Origin: Chitinophaga sp. HK235
Lineage (GTDB): Bacteria; Bacteroidota; Bacteroidia; Chitinophagales; Chitinophagaceae
Reading direction: 5' to 3'
DNA: 64,000 bases
Assembly (NCBI RefSeq): GCF_018255755.1
Contig: NZ_CP073766.1
Coordinates: 5,578,501 to 5,642,500, forward strand
The translations under genes were made by a program, and so were the position numbers. Under the pieces are notes generated by a model. The model made no database searches, was not told where the DNA came from, and saw only the letters and a program-made list of their open reading frames with translations. Positions 25,687 to 35,200 of this stretch are shown piece after piece. The stretch's first letter is position 1; the number at the start of each line of letters is the position of its first letter.

Positions 25687-26082
25687 TCAGGCATTCAGCC
25701 GGCTCAGTTCCAGCAGGGCCTGCCGGGAAAATATCTCCAGAGCATCTCCTTCAAGAAAGGATATATAGAAATAATATTCGCCTTTTGAGGTCATTTCATG
25801 CAGATTGTTGTTCATTTCAAAACGTCCACGATAGAAAAGATCCATATCATTGCCTTTCCCTGGTTTGGTAGGGTTGAAGTTGCAGTGACCCAACCGGGCG
25901 CCAAGGAAGGAAACGATGAGTTTATAGTCATCGTTGATGAACCTTAATTCCAGTTTTTTCTCTACCAGGCTGTAAGTGATGCGGATGCATTCAAAATCGT
26001 TATGCAGGTCGTAATACATATCGCCTATGTCGCCGGAAAGCAGCGTTTCAAACAGTTCGATATGTGTTACATCTTTGATCAT
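25687..26082 (-). CDS. Hypothetical protein coupled to the DUF5686 gene
   Basis: Not recognised. It has 131 aa, soluble, beta-rich, with no signal peptide: FECIRITYSLVEKKLELRFI, KLIVSFLGARLGHC and GEYYFYISFLEGDALEIFSR suggest an all-beta or alpha/beta fold. Its ATG overlaps the stop codon of the DUF5686 gene in a TGATG junction, so it is probably translated by reinitiation from the same message. That linkage, rather than its sequence, is the main clue to its role. Confidence 0.7.
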   Translation of the reverse strand: MIKDVTHIELFETLLSGDIGDMYYDLHNDFECIRITYSLVEKKLELRFINDDYKLIVSFLGARLGHCNFNPTKPGKGNDMDLFYRGRFEMNNNLHEMTSKGEYYFYISFLEGDALEIFSRQALLELSRLNA

Positions 26083-28589
26083 CAGAACTGCAGTTTAAAG
26101 CTTCCAAACACGCCAAACTTCTTATTGGCCGGCTCTTCAGGCAGCACGTCCGGAGCCACGCGCCAGATAAAGTCTACCCGCAGGAATTTGAAAATGTTTT
26201 CGATGCCGGTACCGACTTCAAGGTAGGGATTACCGGCCAGGGTACGGAAAGGATAACCGTTGTTGAGGTTCAGCTGTTTATTAGACTCGGAGAGGGAGCC
26301 TACGATACCTTTGGCGGTCCAGAACTGGCGCCATTTCAGCTTTTTGATCAGCGGGATATAACCGAAGATACCATTGCCGATGGTGTGTTCGAGATTGAAG
26401 CCTACGTATTGATCGCTGATGAACTCAAAGCGGTTCATCATGTTGAAAGCGTATTTGTTGTAGTAGTAGATTTCGTTGCCGGGATGTACTTCCAGGGAAG
26501 TATAGGGCACGGTGCCGAAGATCTTGCCACCGAAGACGTTGTAGTAGAGTGAGCCGAAGGGCGGTAGCTTAACGTAATCGGATACACTGAGTGATACCCG
26601 TTGATATTGCTGGCCACTGTTGGCGATGCCCGGAATGCCTACAGCGTATTTCAGTTCGGTGATGGGATATTTACTCCCTAAGCTGATACGGTAGTAGTTG
26701 CCTTCGAGGAACTGCTCATGGAAAGCCCAGCGTAATTTTAACTCCACTTCTGTTGTGGTGAGCGGGTCACGGTTATTGGGTTCTTTGGGATAGAAGGCAG
26801 CGGTTGGCAATGGTTCATAAGGTCTGGCTTGTTTGTGCAACAAGGTGATCTGATGGGAGAAACCGCTGTAATATTCCTTGAAGAATTCCAACCTTTGTTC
26901 CTCGATCATAAGGAACTTCTGCGGGATACCGTTTTTCCGGATGGCGAGGGTGAAGATGTTGTCGGTGCCCACTTCATCGTAGTAGTGGGAGCCGTTGTCA
27001 AGATCTTTCGTATAGGCGCCATAGAGATACATGCGCGGATGTCTTTTCAGCAGCCATAGGGCAGACATCTTTCCTTTGTAAACGTTATCGCCGAAGCCAT
27101 AGGCCAGGTAGCCGTAGAGATATATATCCTTATTGAATTTGGGAGTGGTGCCGAGGTCGAGTCGGAGGCGGAATCCTTCCAGCCTGTTCTGAGAGAAGAG
27201 GTAATAGTAAGGCCCCCATTCAATCGGTCCCAGTGGTTTGTAGCCGGTGGCCAGAAAACGGATGGTGTTGGAGTACTTCTGGAACAGCGGCATACGTTGC
27301 AGGGTATCGATCATCTTGTAGATGCCTACCTCGTTTTTGCTCAGGTTCTCGGGGCGGTTGTCGTCCCAGAATGATTCTTTGCGTACGCGGGCGCTATCCA
27401 GCACTACTACAGCTTCCGGATATTTTCTGTTGCTGAAGATGTTGGTAGCGGCAGTATCATTGGTGATGACGTTATCGTAGGTGGTGCTTTTGCGGCCGAT
27501 GAAGTCGAAGGTCTTGCCTGGCTTGGGACTGGGTGCCCAGAAGTCGGCTACAAATTTATCCTTGTAAAGGAACCAGGTGCTGTCGCGCAGTTGTCTGAAC
27601 TCCTGTACCATGCTTACGCGGTGTACAAAGTTGATGTTGGCATCTTTCGGAACAGACAGCGTAGCTTTCATGACAGCGTAAGTGGTGTCATGTACCCAGA
27701 TATCACCGATAAAAGTGTTTTCCCCTTTGCGTTTGGGGGAGAAATTCAGTTTGATGAACCGTTGACTGCTGATGTATTGTGTGTCAGCGATTTTATAATC
27801 GTAGTAGAAGGCACCGTTGTGATGTATAGGGCTTACAAACTGTTTGTCGAATACCGGAATAAAATTATCGTAGACATTGACATTCTGGTACATGCCACCG
27901 AGGAACTTGGTAACGCTTTCATTGTCTATGCCGGAAGTACGGGCAGCTTTAATGATCTCCTTTGTTTTGCGGGGGCTCGACTGGTAGTAAAAGTCTGACA
28001 GGGATTCTGTCAGGAATATGGGTAGAAAAGGTTTGTCTTCCGAAGTACTGTCGATGTTATTGAGAACAAAAGCAAACGGTTTGGTGAACCGGTTTCTGGA
28101 CAATTTTTCCTTGTTAAGGTTTTTCATATCCAGTTCCAGTTTGTTGTATACTTCGTACTTATAGTTATCCAGCCGGTTATAATTGTTCTCCGGTTTATGG
28201 CGGACGATCTGTTTGAGGAGGATCAGTGCGAAGTTGACGTTAGCCTTGATTTCGTATGTTTTGAGAGACAGGTCGGAGCGGGTAAGGTCGAAGTTGACAG
28301 TTTGTTCTTTCAATGTGCGGTTAACGGGCATTTTAAGAACGGTATACCCCATTACCCTTACCAGCAGTGAATCTGCAGGGATAACATTTAACTCGAATAC
28401 ATATTTTCCTTCAGCGTTGCAGACCATACCGGTCTGTGTATGGTCAAACTGAAGAGTAGCGAAGGGAATGATTTCCTGGGAATGCGCATCTCTCACTGTT
28501 CCACTGATCTTATATTGCTGCGCTTTCAATGCTGTAGAACAAACACTTACGCCTATTAGGACTGCTATAATTCTTTTCCAACCGAACAT
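26082..28589 (-). CDS. DUF5686 outer-membrane protein with carboxypeptidase-like N-domain
   Basis: An 835-aa exported protein. A signal peptide (about 1-23) is followed by a carboxypeptidase-regulatory-like domain (about 26-110, YKISGTVRDAHSQEIIPFATL), a linker, and a long region of amphipathic strands ending FGVFGSFKLQF; the C-terminal Phe is typical of a barrel inserted by BAM. This is the DUF5686 family, widespread in Bacteroidota and presumably an outer-membrane barrel of unknown cargo. It is divergent from the membrane/regulator/creD cluster and leads a run of small genes on the minus strand. Confidence 0.9.
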   Translation of the reverse strand: MFGWKRIIAVLIGVSVCSTALKAQQYKISGTVRDAHSQEIIPFATLQFDHTQTGMVCNAEGKYVFELNVIPADSLLVRVMGYTVLKMPVNRTLKEQTVNFDLTRSDLSLKTYEIKANVNFALILLKQIVRHKPENNYNRLDNYKYEVYNKLELDMKNLNKEKLSRNRFTKPFAFVLNNIDSTSEDKPFLPIFLTESLSDFYYQSSPRKTKEIIKAARTSGIDNESVTKFLGGMYQNVNVYDNFIPVFDKQFVSPIHHNGAFYYDYKIADTQYISSQRFIKLNFSPKRKGENTFIGDIWVHDTTYAVMKATLSVPKDANINFVHRVSMVQEFRQLRDSTWFLYKDKFVADFWAPSPKPGKTFDFIGRKSTTYDNVITNDTAATNIFSNRKYPEAVVVLDSARVRKESFWDDNRPENLSKNEVGIYKMIDTLQRMPLFQKYSNTIRFLATGYKPLGPIEWGPYYYLFSQNRLEGFRLRLDLGTTPKFNKDIYLYGYLAYGFGDNVYKGKMSALWLLKRHPRMYLYGAYTKDLDNGSHYYDEVGTDNIFTLAIRKNGIPQKFLMIEEQRLEFFKEYYSGFSHQITLLHKQARPYEPLPTAAFYPKEPNNRDPLTTTEVELKLRWAFHEQFLEGNYYRISLGSKYPITELKYAVGIPGIANSGQQYQRVSLSVSDYVKLPPFGSLYYNVFGGKIFGTVPYTSLEVHPGNEIYYYNKYAFNMMNRFEFISDQYVGFNLEHTIGNGIFGYIPLIKKLKWRQFWTAKGIVGSLSESNKQLNLNNGYPFRTLAGNPYLEVGTGIENIFKFLRVDFIWRVAPDVLPEEPANKKFGVFGSFKLQF

Positions 28590-28672
28590 ATCTACAACAA
28601 TATTAAAATATTTAGCGCTAATCTGTATATCTGCTTTCCTGTAGGTAACGCGGTTATAACAAAAATTTATAT

Positions 28673-28702
28673 TTTGATATGAATGAAATTTTTCTAACTT
28701 TG
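28673..28702 (+). promoter_or_regulatory. Probable promoter of the membrane-protein/regulator operon
   Basis: TTTG at 28673-28676, 18 bases, then TAACTTTG at 28695-28702: both consensus boxes at good spacing. The -7 box overlaps the operator at 28698-28719. Confidence 0.7.
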
Positions 28703-28719
28703 TAATGCAAAGTACTTTT
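28698..28719 (+). promoter_or_regulatory. Candidate operator, copy 1
   Basis: The 22-base site reads CTTTG, TAATG, CAAAG, then TACTTTT. It holds two overlapping palindromes: CTTTG/CAAAG around a 5-base spacer, and AAAGTACTTT. A near-identical site lies at 29690-29711 before creD. It overlaps the -7 box, so a bound protein would block transcription. Confidence 0.6.
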
Positions 28720-28723
28720 TAGT

Positions 28724-29374
28724 ATGACAGACCAACAACATCTGCAAACATTAACAGACATTAAGCGTATTATGGAGCGCAGCAGCCGCTTTATTTCCCT
28801 CAGTGGACTGAGTGGGGTATCTGCCGGCATCTGCGCACTGGTAGGGGCCTGGCTGGCGCGTACATGGCTGGTGGGCTATTATGATCGCTGGGATGCTTCC
28901 GGCGTTTATGATATGGCGGATTTTGCAGCGCTGAAGTTCAGATTGATTGCGCTGGCACTGGCTGTAATGGCGGCGGCGATAGGCGGTGGAATATTTTTCA
29001 CCTGGCGCCGGGCGAGGCGGAATAATCTGCCGGTATGGGATGTTACCAGCCGGAAGGTGCTGATCAATGTTTGTATTCCGTTGGCGGCTGGTGGCGCTTT
29101 TGCAGCCGGCTTGCTGTATAACCATTTCGAAACGCTGGTGGCTCCCACCTGTCTTGTCTTCTACGGTCTGGCACTGATCAACGGCAGTAAGTACACTTTG
29201 CCGGACGTACGTTACCTCGGTCTTCTGGAAACCATTCTGGGCATCGCCAATCTTTTCTTTTTGCGCAAAGGGCTTTATTTTTGGGCCGTAGGATTTGGTG
29301 TACTGCACATTATCTATGGGATATTGATGTGGTGGAAATACGAAAGAAAAGAAAGGGAAGCATTCAACATATAG
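28724..29374 (+). CDS. Multi-pass membrane protein of unknown function
   Basis: A 216-aa integral membrane protein with a polar N-terminus (MTDQQHLQTLTDIKRIMERSSRF) and about six hydrophobic helices. I recognise no catalytic motif. Proteins like this are often encoded directly before a small winged-helix regulator in Bacteroidota, as here: the regulator starts one base after its stop. The gene is driven by the promoter at 28673-28702 and lies under the first operator copy, so it is likely under the control of its neighbour. It may be a sensor or target in an envelope response, but this is inference. Confidence 0.75.
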   Translation: MTDQQHLQTLTDIKRIMERSSRFISLSGLSGVSAGICALVGAWLARTWLVGYYDRWDASGVYDMADFAALKFRLIALALAVMAAAIGGGIFFTWRRARRNNLPVWDVTSRKVLINVCIPLAAGGAFAAGLLYNHFETLVAPTCLVFYGLALINGSKYTLPDVRYLGLLETILGIANLFFLRKGLYFWAVGFGVLHIIYGILMWWKYERKEREAFNI

Positions 29375-29375
29375 C

Positions 29376-29672
29376 ATGAATCCGATCGGAAACTTAAATA
29401 AGATTTTTGAAAGCCGGATACGCCTTGGCGTGATGAGCGTATTGATGGTGAATGATGAGGTCAATTTTAATGACCTTAAGCAGATGCTGGAAGTAACTGA
29501 CGGCAATCTGGCCTCCCACCTCAATACGCTGGAAGAAAACGGCTATATCAAGGTATATAAGGGGTTTATCGGTCGTAAGACCAATACCACCTATAGTATT
29601 ACCGCTGCCGGCGAAAAAGCCTTTAAAGGGCATCTGGCGGCCCTTGAACATATGATCAAATTCACGAAATAA
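29376..29672 (+). CDS. Winged-helix transcriptional regulator
   Basis: A 98-aa DNA-binding protein that is nearly all winged helix. Residues 13-45 give the helix-turn-helix (RLGVMSVLMVNDEVNFNDLK, then TDGNLASHLNTLEENGYI) and 58-75 the wing (GRKTNTTYSITAAG). This is the compact HTH_27-like class related to MarR/PadR, common in Bacteroidota. No ligand domain is present, so regulation may depend on interaction with the membrane protein encoded just before it. The likely targets are the twin operators at 28698 and 29690. Confidence 0.9.
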   Translation: MNPIGNLNKIFESRIRLGVMSVLMVNDEVNFNDLKQMLEVTDGNLASHLNTLEENGYIKVYKGFIGRKTNTTYSITAAGEKAFKGHLAALEHMIKFTK

Positions 29673-29689
29673 TTTTTTTTGTCCTTTCA

Positions 29690-29711
29690 CTTTGAAATAC
29701 AAAGTACTTTT
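29690..29711 (+). promoter_or_regulatory. Candidate operator, copy 2 (creD)
   Basis: The site reads CTTTG, AAATA, CAAAG, then TACTTTT, matching 28698-28719 at 20 of 22 positions; only two spacer bases differ. It overlaps a -7-like TCACTTTG (29687-29694), 15 bases upstream of the creD ATG. Confidence 0.6.
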
Positions 29712-29725
29712 AAAAAACATAAACC

Positions 29726-31054
29726 ATGGAAATTCCCACTAATAACGACACCCCGTCTTTTTTTGCCCGTTATGCTTACGCCCTGAAAGCACTGTTCATT
29801 GTGATCATGGTCCTCGTACTGCTGATACCTGCCGGCATGATCCAGAACCTGATCTTCGAACGGCAGGACCGGCAAACATCGGCCACTGAAGAAGTCAGCA
29901 GCCGCTGGGGATACGAACAACAAATTACCGGCCCTTTACTGGCCATTCCCTATACGGTGGCATCTTCTGGCGCCATAGCCTATGTATACCTGTTGCCGGA
30001 ACAATTAAAAGTCAATGGTGAATTGTTACCCCAAAAACTCAGAAGAGGCATCTTCAACGTAGCAGTTTATGATGCCAAACTACAGCTGAGCGGTACCTTC
30101 AGCCCCACTGCCCTCTTCAAATCAGGCATTCCGCCATCTGCCCTGAAATGGGACCAGGCAGCCATCATCCTGGGTATCAACGACCTGCGTGGCATAGGCA
30201 ACCAGGTAAACATGACATGGAACGGTAAAACCTATCCATTCAGCCCCGGCGTGGTCAACACAGACCTGTTCAAAAGCGGCATTCAATCCCCGGTATCGCT
30301 GACTCCCTGCGATACCGGCGCCCTCGCCGGCTCCTTTGTGATGGAACTGAGTGTAAAAGGCTCCAGCAGGATCAGCTTCTCCCCCATTGGTAAAACCACT
30401 ACCGTCAACATCAGCTCCGCCTGGCCCGACCCCAGCTTCGACGGCGCTTTCCCGCCCAAAGACCGCCGGGTAGACGCCAAAGGTTTCAGTGCCTCCTGGG
30501 TGGTACAGGACCTGAACCGCCAGTTCCCCCAAAGCTGGACAGGCAACAAGTACAATATCCACAGCGATGATTTTGGTATCAAACTCTTCATGCCGGCAGA
30601 AAGTTATCAACAGTCCAGCCGTGCTGTTAAATATGCCATCCTGGTGATCGGCCTTACCTTCATCATTTTTTATTTCATTGAGCTCTCTCAACGCCGCGCC
30701 ATTCATCCATTACAGTATGCCCTCATCGGCCTGGCCCTTTGTATTTTCTATACTTTGCTGATATCCATTTCAGAACAGCTTAACTTTACACTCGCCTATC
30801 TGATTTCCAGTGGGCTCACCATCGGCCTGATAGCCCTGTATACAGCCAGCGCCTATAAAAGCAGCCGTATTGCTGCAGGCATCGGAGCTACCTTGCTGGT
30901 CCTGTACGGCTTCATTTATGTGATCATCAGCGCTGAAGACCAGGCTCTCCTGATGGGTAGTATCGGTCTCTTCCTCGTGCTGGCTGCCATCATGTACTTC
31001 AGCAGGAATATCCGGTGGGATAAACTGTCTCAAAAATCATCAACATCGGCGTAG
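29726..31054 (+). CDS. creD: CreD-family inner-membrane protein
   Basis: A 442-aa inner-membrane protein of the CreD family, implicated in cell-envelope integrity and, in Proteobacteria, controlled by CreBC. The N-terminal membrane helix (about 13-33) leads to a periplasmic domain bearing the family signature SSRWGYEQQITGPLLAIPY, and the C-terminal third has about five more helices. In this window there is no CreBC; control is probably by the adjacent winged-helix regulator through the operator at 29690-29711. The gap to dgkA is 5 bases, so creD, dgkA and perhaps the DUF1361 gene share a transcript. Confidence 0.92.
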   Translation: MEIPTNNDTPSFFARYAYALKALFIVIMVLVLLIPAGMIQNLIFERQDRQTSATEEVSSRWGYEQQITGPLLAIPYTVASSGAIAYVYLLPEQLKVNGELLPQKLRRGIFNVAVYDAKLQLSGTFSPTALFKSGIPPSALKWDQAAIILGINDLRGIGNQVNMTWNGKTYPFSPGVVNTDLFKSGIQSPVSLTPCDTGALAGSFVMELSVKGSSRISFSPIGKTTTVNISSAWPDPSFDGAFPPKDRRVDAKGFSASWVVQDLNRQFPQSWTGNKYNIHSDDFGIKLFMPAESYQQSSRAVKYAILVIGLTFIIFYFIELSQRRAIHPLQYALIGLALCIFYTLLISISEQLNFTLAYLISSGLTIGLIALYTASAYKSSRIAAGIGATLLVLYGFIYVIISAEDQALLMGSIGLFLVLAAIMYFSRNIRWDKLSQKSSTSA

Positions 31055-31059
31055 ATATT

Positions 31060-31422
31060 ATGAAAGATTCTTATTTCAGCAGACGGATAGCCAGTTTCGG
31101 ATATGCATTCAACGGGATAGCCGCCTTCCTGCGCAGCGAACCCCACGCCCGCATACATGCGGTGGCCACCATCGTAGTAACAGCGGCCGGCTGCTGGTAT
31201 AAGTTGACAAGGATGGAATGGATCTTGCTGATCATCACCATCGCGATGGTATGGGTCACAGAAATGCTGAATACCGTCATCGAAAAAATAATGGACCACC
31301 TGTCGCCCGACTACCACCTCAAAGTGAAGTGGATCAAGGATGTGGCGGCAGGTGCCGTGCTGGTGGCCGCTATCGCAGCTGCCTTCATCGGAACCCTGAT
31401 ATTTATTCCGCATATTCTGTAA
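31060..31422 (+). CDS. dgkA: Diacylglycerol/undecaprenol kinase
   Basis: A small inner-membrane kinase that phosphorylates diacylglycerol or undecaprenol, recycling lipid carriers for envelope synthesis. It has 120 aa with three membrane helices. The family residues are evident: FNGIAAFLRSEPHARIH, the catalytic EMLNTVIEKIMD, and KDVAAGAVL. The undecaprenol kinase activity of Gram-positive DgkA relatives is as likely as diacylglycerol kinase activity. It lies 5 bases after creD. Confidence 0.93.
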   Translation: MKDSYFSRRIASFGYAFNGIAAFLRSEPHARIHAVATIVVTAAGCWYKLTRMEWILLIITIAMVWVTEMLNTVIEKIMDHLSPDYHLKVKWIKDVAAGAVLVAAIAAAFIGTLIFIPHIL

Positions 31423-31470
31423 AAACAGCTATTCGTCCCGTACCATTAACACATTAAAAACAAATGAAAC

Positions 31471-32151
31471 ATGCGTTTGAAAAGTGCCATCCGTTTGATG
31501 CAACAGCGAATTGCCCGTAACCAGCAGGTATACACCCTGTATTTTTCTATCCTCTTCAGCTTGTCATTACTCTGTTTTCGTATATACCATTCCGGTAGTT
31601 ACCTGCGTATCTCGCTGATATGGAATCTGTTTCTGGCTTATATTCCTTTTGCCATCACCCGGTGGATGGAAAAACATCCGGCAGAAGTCAGCAACCGCTA
31701 TGCCTGGTACGGATATTTTGTAGTATGGCTGTTGTTCATCCCCAATTCACCTTATATTCTGACAGACCTCTTTCATCTCTTCGATGGTGGCGTGCCGCTC
31801 TGGTTCGACCTCTTCGTTATCTTTTCCTTTGCCTGGAACGGCATGATGCTGGGTTATATCTCTATCCGCAGTATGGAGCAATTGTGGCAGGCAAGGCATA
31901 CCCGCTGGCCGGCATGGCTGTTTACTTTCCCGGTGATGTTCCTTTGTGGTATGGGCGTATATATTGGCCGCTACCTGCGTTACAACAGCTGGGACGTGGT
32001 AAAGGACCCGCTGACCCTCCTGGGCGACATCCGCGATATCATATTGCATCCAGTGGAAAACCGCACCGCCTGGGCCTTCACTATCTGTATGGGTGTTTTC
32101 CTCAGCCTGATGTATCCCCTCGTAAAAAAACAAAGTGGTGAATCCGCTTAA
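31471..32151 (+). CDS. DUF1361 membrane protein
   Basis: A 226-aa protein with about six membrane helices. The signature WLLFIPNSPYILTDLFHL identifies DUF1361, also seen as a fused or neighbouring domain of PTPS-like proteins elsewhere. The function is unknown. It follows dgkA by 48 bases on the same strand and ends at the strong hairpin 32164-32209. Confidence 0.88.
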   Translation: MRLKSAIRLMQQRIARNQQVYTLYFSILFSLSLLCFRIYHSGSYLRISLIWNLFLAYIPFAITRWMEKHPAEVSNRYAWYGYFVVWLLFIPNSPYILTDLFHLFDGGVPLWFDLFVIFSFAWNGMMLGYISIRSMEQLWQARHTRWPAWLFTFPVMFLCGMGVYIGRYLRYNSWDVVKDPLTLLGDIRDIILHPVENRTAWAFTICMGVFLSLMYPLVKKQSGESA

Positions 32152-32163
32152 TATATCTACCTA

Positions 32164-32209
32164 AAAACAAAAATCCCGTTTGATCATCATCAAACGGGAT
32201 TTTTGTTTT
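32164..32209. terminator. 21-bp hairpin terminator
   Basis: A perfect 21-bp stem, arms 32164-32184 and 32189-32209, loop CATC, with A-run and T-run flanks. It lies between convergent genes and can serve both directions. Confidence 0.9.
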
Positions 32210-32247
32210 ATAAATCTTCGCTTTAATCTTCTCTTCAATCTTCTCCC

Positions 32248-32261
32248 ATCAGGAGCATCAG
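32248..32261 (-). repeat. Dispersed repeat core, copy 2 (CTGATGCTCCTGAT)
   Basis: On the minus strand, CTGATGCTCCTGAT lies 13 bases behind the stop codon of the large outer-membrane protein gene, preceded by AACTGTGATGGAG, and followed by GAAGATT-type tracts. It is the same core as the gyrB copy at 57017-57030. Confidence 0.6.
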
Positions 32262-32273
32262 CTCCATCACAGT

Positions 32274-35200
32274 TTAGAAATCTACTCCCATACCAAAGTA
32301 CCAGATCGGGCTGCCGCGGAAGAAGGCAACCATTGGCCAGCCGGCGTCTACACGAAGGAAGTATCCGGCGATGGTAGTACGTGAACCGAAACCATAACCA
32401 CCAATGAAAGGTCCGAGGAAGCCTTCTTTGATACGGGTGGTCACGAGCCCGTTGTTATCGTTGTAGTTGGTGTAATTGGCATCTTTAAAGCTCAGCTTCT
32501 CGTTCCAGGCCGTACCGATGTCCATAAAGGTGGTCAGCTGGAAGTTACGCAGGAATGCGGAGTTGATAGGTTTGTTGATGAACGTGGCGAATACCGGCAA
32601 TCTTAATTCAGTGTTCAGCAACATCACATTGTTACCATTTTTCGCATTCTGTTTGTAACCGCGCAGGTTTTCGGCCAGTGTCTGGAAAGCGTAGTTGGTA
32701 TTGAGATTAACCGGTGTATTGGTGTTGATCTGCGGATTCAGCCAGTTGTCGATACCACCCAGGTAATACAACAGCTTGCGGGTACCCCAGGAGAGGTCAG
32801 CAGAGAAACGGGTTGCCCAGATGAAGTTGCGGTAAATCTTCTCATAATGCCTTACGTCGATACCCATGTTGTAGGTAAAGCGACCGTTAGCAGCCGGTGA
32901 GTTAGGATTGAAGATCTCGTTCAGCCCGCCGTTGGTCAGCTGGGAATTCAGCTCTCCGTATATTTTGTAACGGGTACCATTCCAGATGTTGATGGCTGGG
33001 TTGATGGTATTGTCGTACACATATTCCAGGCGACCAATCGCGTAGTTTTCGCTGTAGTTTTTGCTCAGCAGGGAAGGTTTTTCCACAGCCTGGGTAACGA
33101 GTTTATCAGTACGGAGACCAACAGACAAACGGAGGCTCCTTACCTGGTCGAACGGATAGCGTACTTCCGCCTGGTACAGGTTAGTGATGAACTTGGCCGG
33201 TGCACGGAACTGACCCAGCTCCGGATCGCTCACGATCACATCGCTGTTCTTATCTACTTTACGATAGTAGGTGAACTTATAATCGAAACGTTTCTTCAGG
33301 TAGGAAGTCGTGAAGAAATATTCAGAGCCCTGCAGCGATGACGGGATACGGAAACCACCGCTAAACTTCAGGTCTTCAAACAGATCGCTGACGCCTATAC
33401 GAATTAATCCGTTCACCGGGTCTGTCAGGCGGATAGGACCGGAAGGAGGACCGGTAAACGGCTGGTATTTATTGATTAATACGGAGTTGTCCAATTGCAG
33501 GATCAGGTAATCAGAAGCAAACTTGAACTTGTAAGGGAACAGTTTGGATTTTTTCAGTACCGGTTCTTCTTTTTTCTTTTCGAACAGTCCTGGCACCGTA
33601 GGTACGGAAACCACATGGTTGGTGGTATCAACAGGTTCGTTACCAAATTCGTTCTGGAAGAAGTTGGGATGTGAGGAGGTGTCTTTGGCCGGGGCTGTAT
33701 AGGTAGGCAGTCCCAGGCGCAGACTGTCTGCATGCATTTCTGCTTTGCGGTAGTTGGTCGGACGGGCCGTTACATTCCTTTTCTTCAGTACGTTGGTATC
33801 TACCTTCAGCTTCATCAATCTTTTGATATCACCATAACCGATGACTTCAGATACTTCACCCTGTTCACCGGTAATACGTGATTCCTGGATACCATATGGA
33901 TAGTTGGATATCGGGAAGGTGTAGGTAGAGTCGTTGGTGATGGCTACGGCCTGGATAGAATCAGGTGCTGTGGAGCCATAAGCGGCGAGGGCAGAGTCCA
34001 GCTCTTCCTTGTCCGGGTTGTGCAGTATTTCAGAGCCTACGAAAAACAGGGAATCCACACCGGCGGCCTGTGATCTGAAGAAGCCGGCATAACGGTTACG
34101 GATACCGTTGGCGTCAGACACGAAGGTGAAGTGATGGGTGTTGTACTGCATAGGCAGGCGGGCATCGCCATACTTCAGGTCGGTGAGCTGTGTGATCTGT
34201 TTTTCGCTGCTTTTGTTCCAGTTGTCCACCATAAAGATGTTGTACGGTCTGCTAGGCAGGGAGGTGTCGCTGCCTCTGCCTTTGGGGCCGGGTCTGTTGG
34301 ACGCGTAGATGATACCGCTTTTGCCAGGGAAGGCTGCAAAAGACGGATCGAGGTCGTCGTATACGTCGTTGGTGATCTGGTCTGTTTTGAAATTGCTGAT
34401 GTTATAGGTAAAGATGTCGGTATGGCCGTTTTTGATGGCAGACAGCAGCAGGGTATTTTCCATTACAGGCATGTATTTGAAATCCACTACCCTGTCGAAC
34501 TGTGGCAGGTCCTGACGTATAGTCGTTTTAGTTACCAGGTCATAGATCATCAGTTTGGTCTTGCCTTCATGTTCGTATATCACTGCGATGCGGTTGCCTT
34601 TGGTGTTCCAGGCCATCAGCGGATAGTTGGGATCTACCTGGTTGGCCAGCTGCATGACACCGCTGCGCAGCAGCACTTTAGGTTTGTTCCATCCCAGCTG
34701 TATCTGTACGCGGTAGACGCCTTTTTTGAACTCTACCACGGCATATGAGTTGTTTTTAGGATTGGGGTTGAAGCGGTAGTAATCGGATTTGCCGATTTCC
34801 TGTGCTACGATCACACGACCTTTGGCAGATGTTTTTCTGCGGCGGTTGTCTTCTGCAAAACGTTTCTGATAAAAAACGAAGAAGTCCTGGGTCGCTTTTT
34901 TAGGTGTCTGGTTGAGTACCTGCTCAAACCCTTTCTTCAGGCCGCGGTTGATGCGGGTGATATACATGAGGTAAGGTACTGCGTCTTTGCCATATTTACT
35001 TTCCACATAATACCAGAAGGCTTGTCCGGCCAGTAAGGGCTTGTCGTATGCCAGCTGGTTGAAGCTGGCGTATTTTCCGGACAACAGGGTCGCTTTCAGC
35101 TCTTCGTCCATTTTGGCGCTCCAGTTTTCGGCTGCATAGGCGATGAAGCCGTCGGTAAACCATTTGGGGAAATCTATCAGGGCGGCGTTGCCGGCAAATT

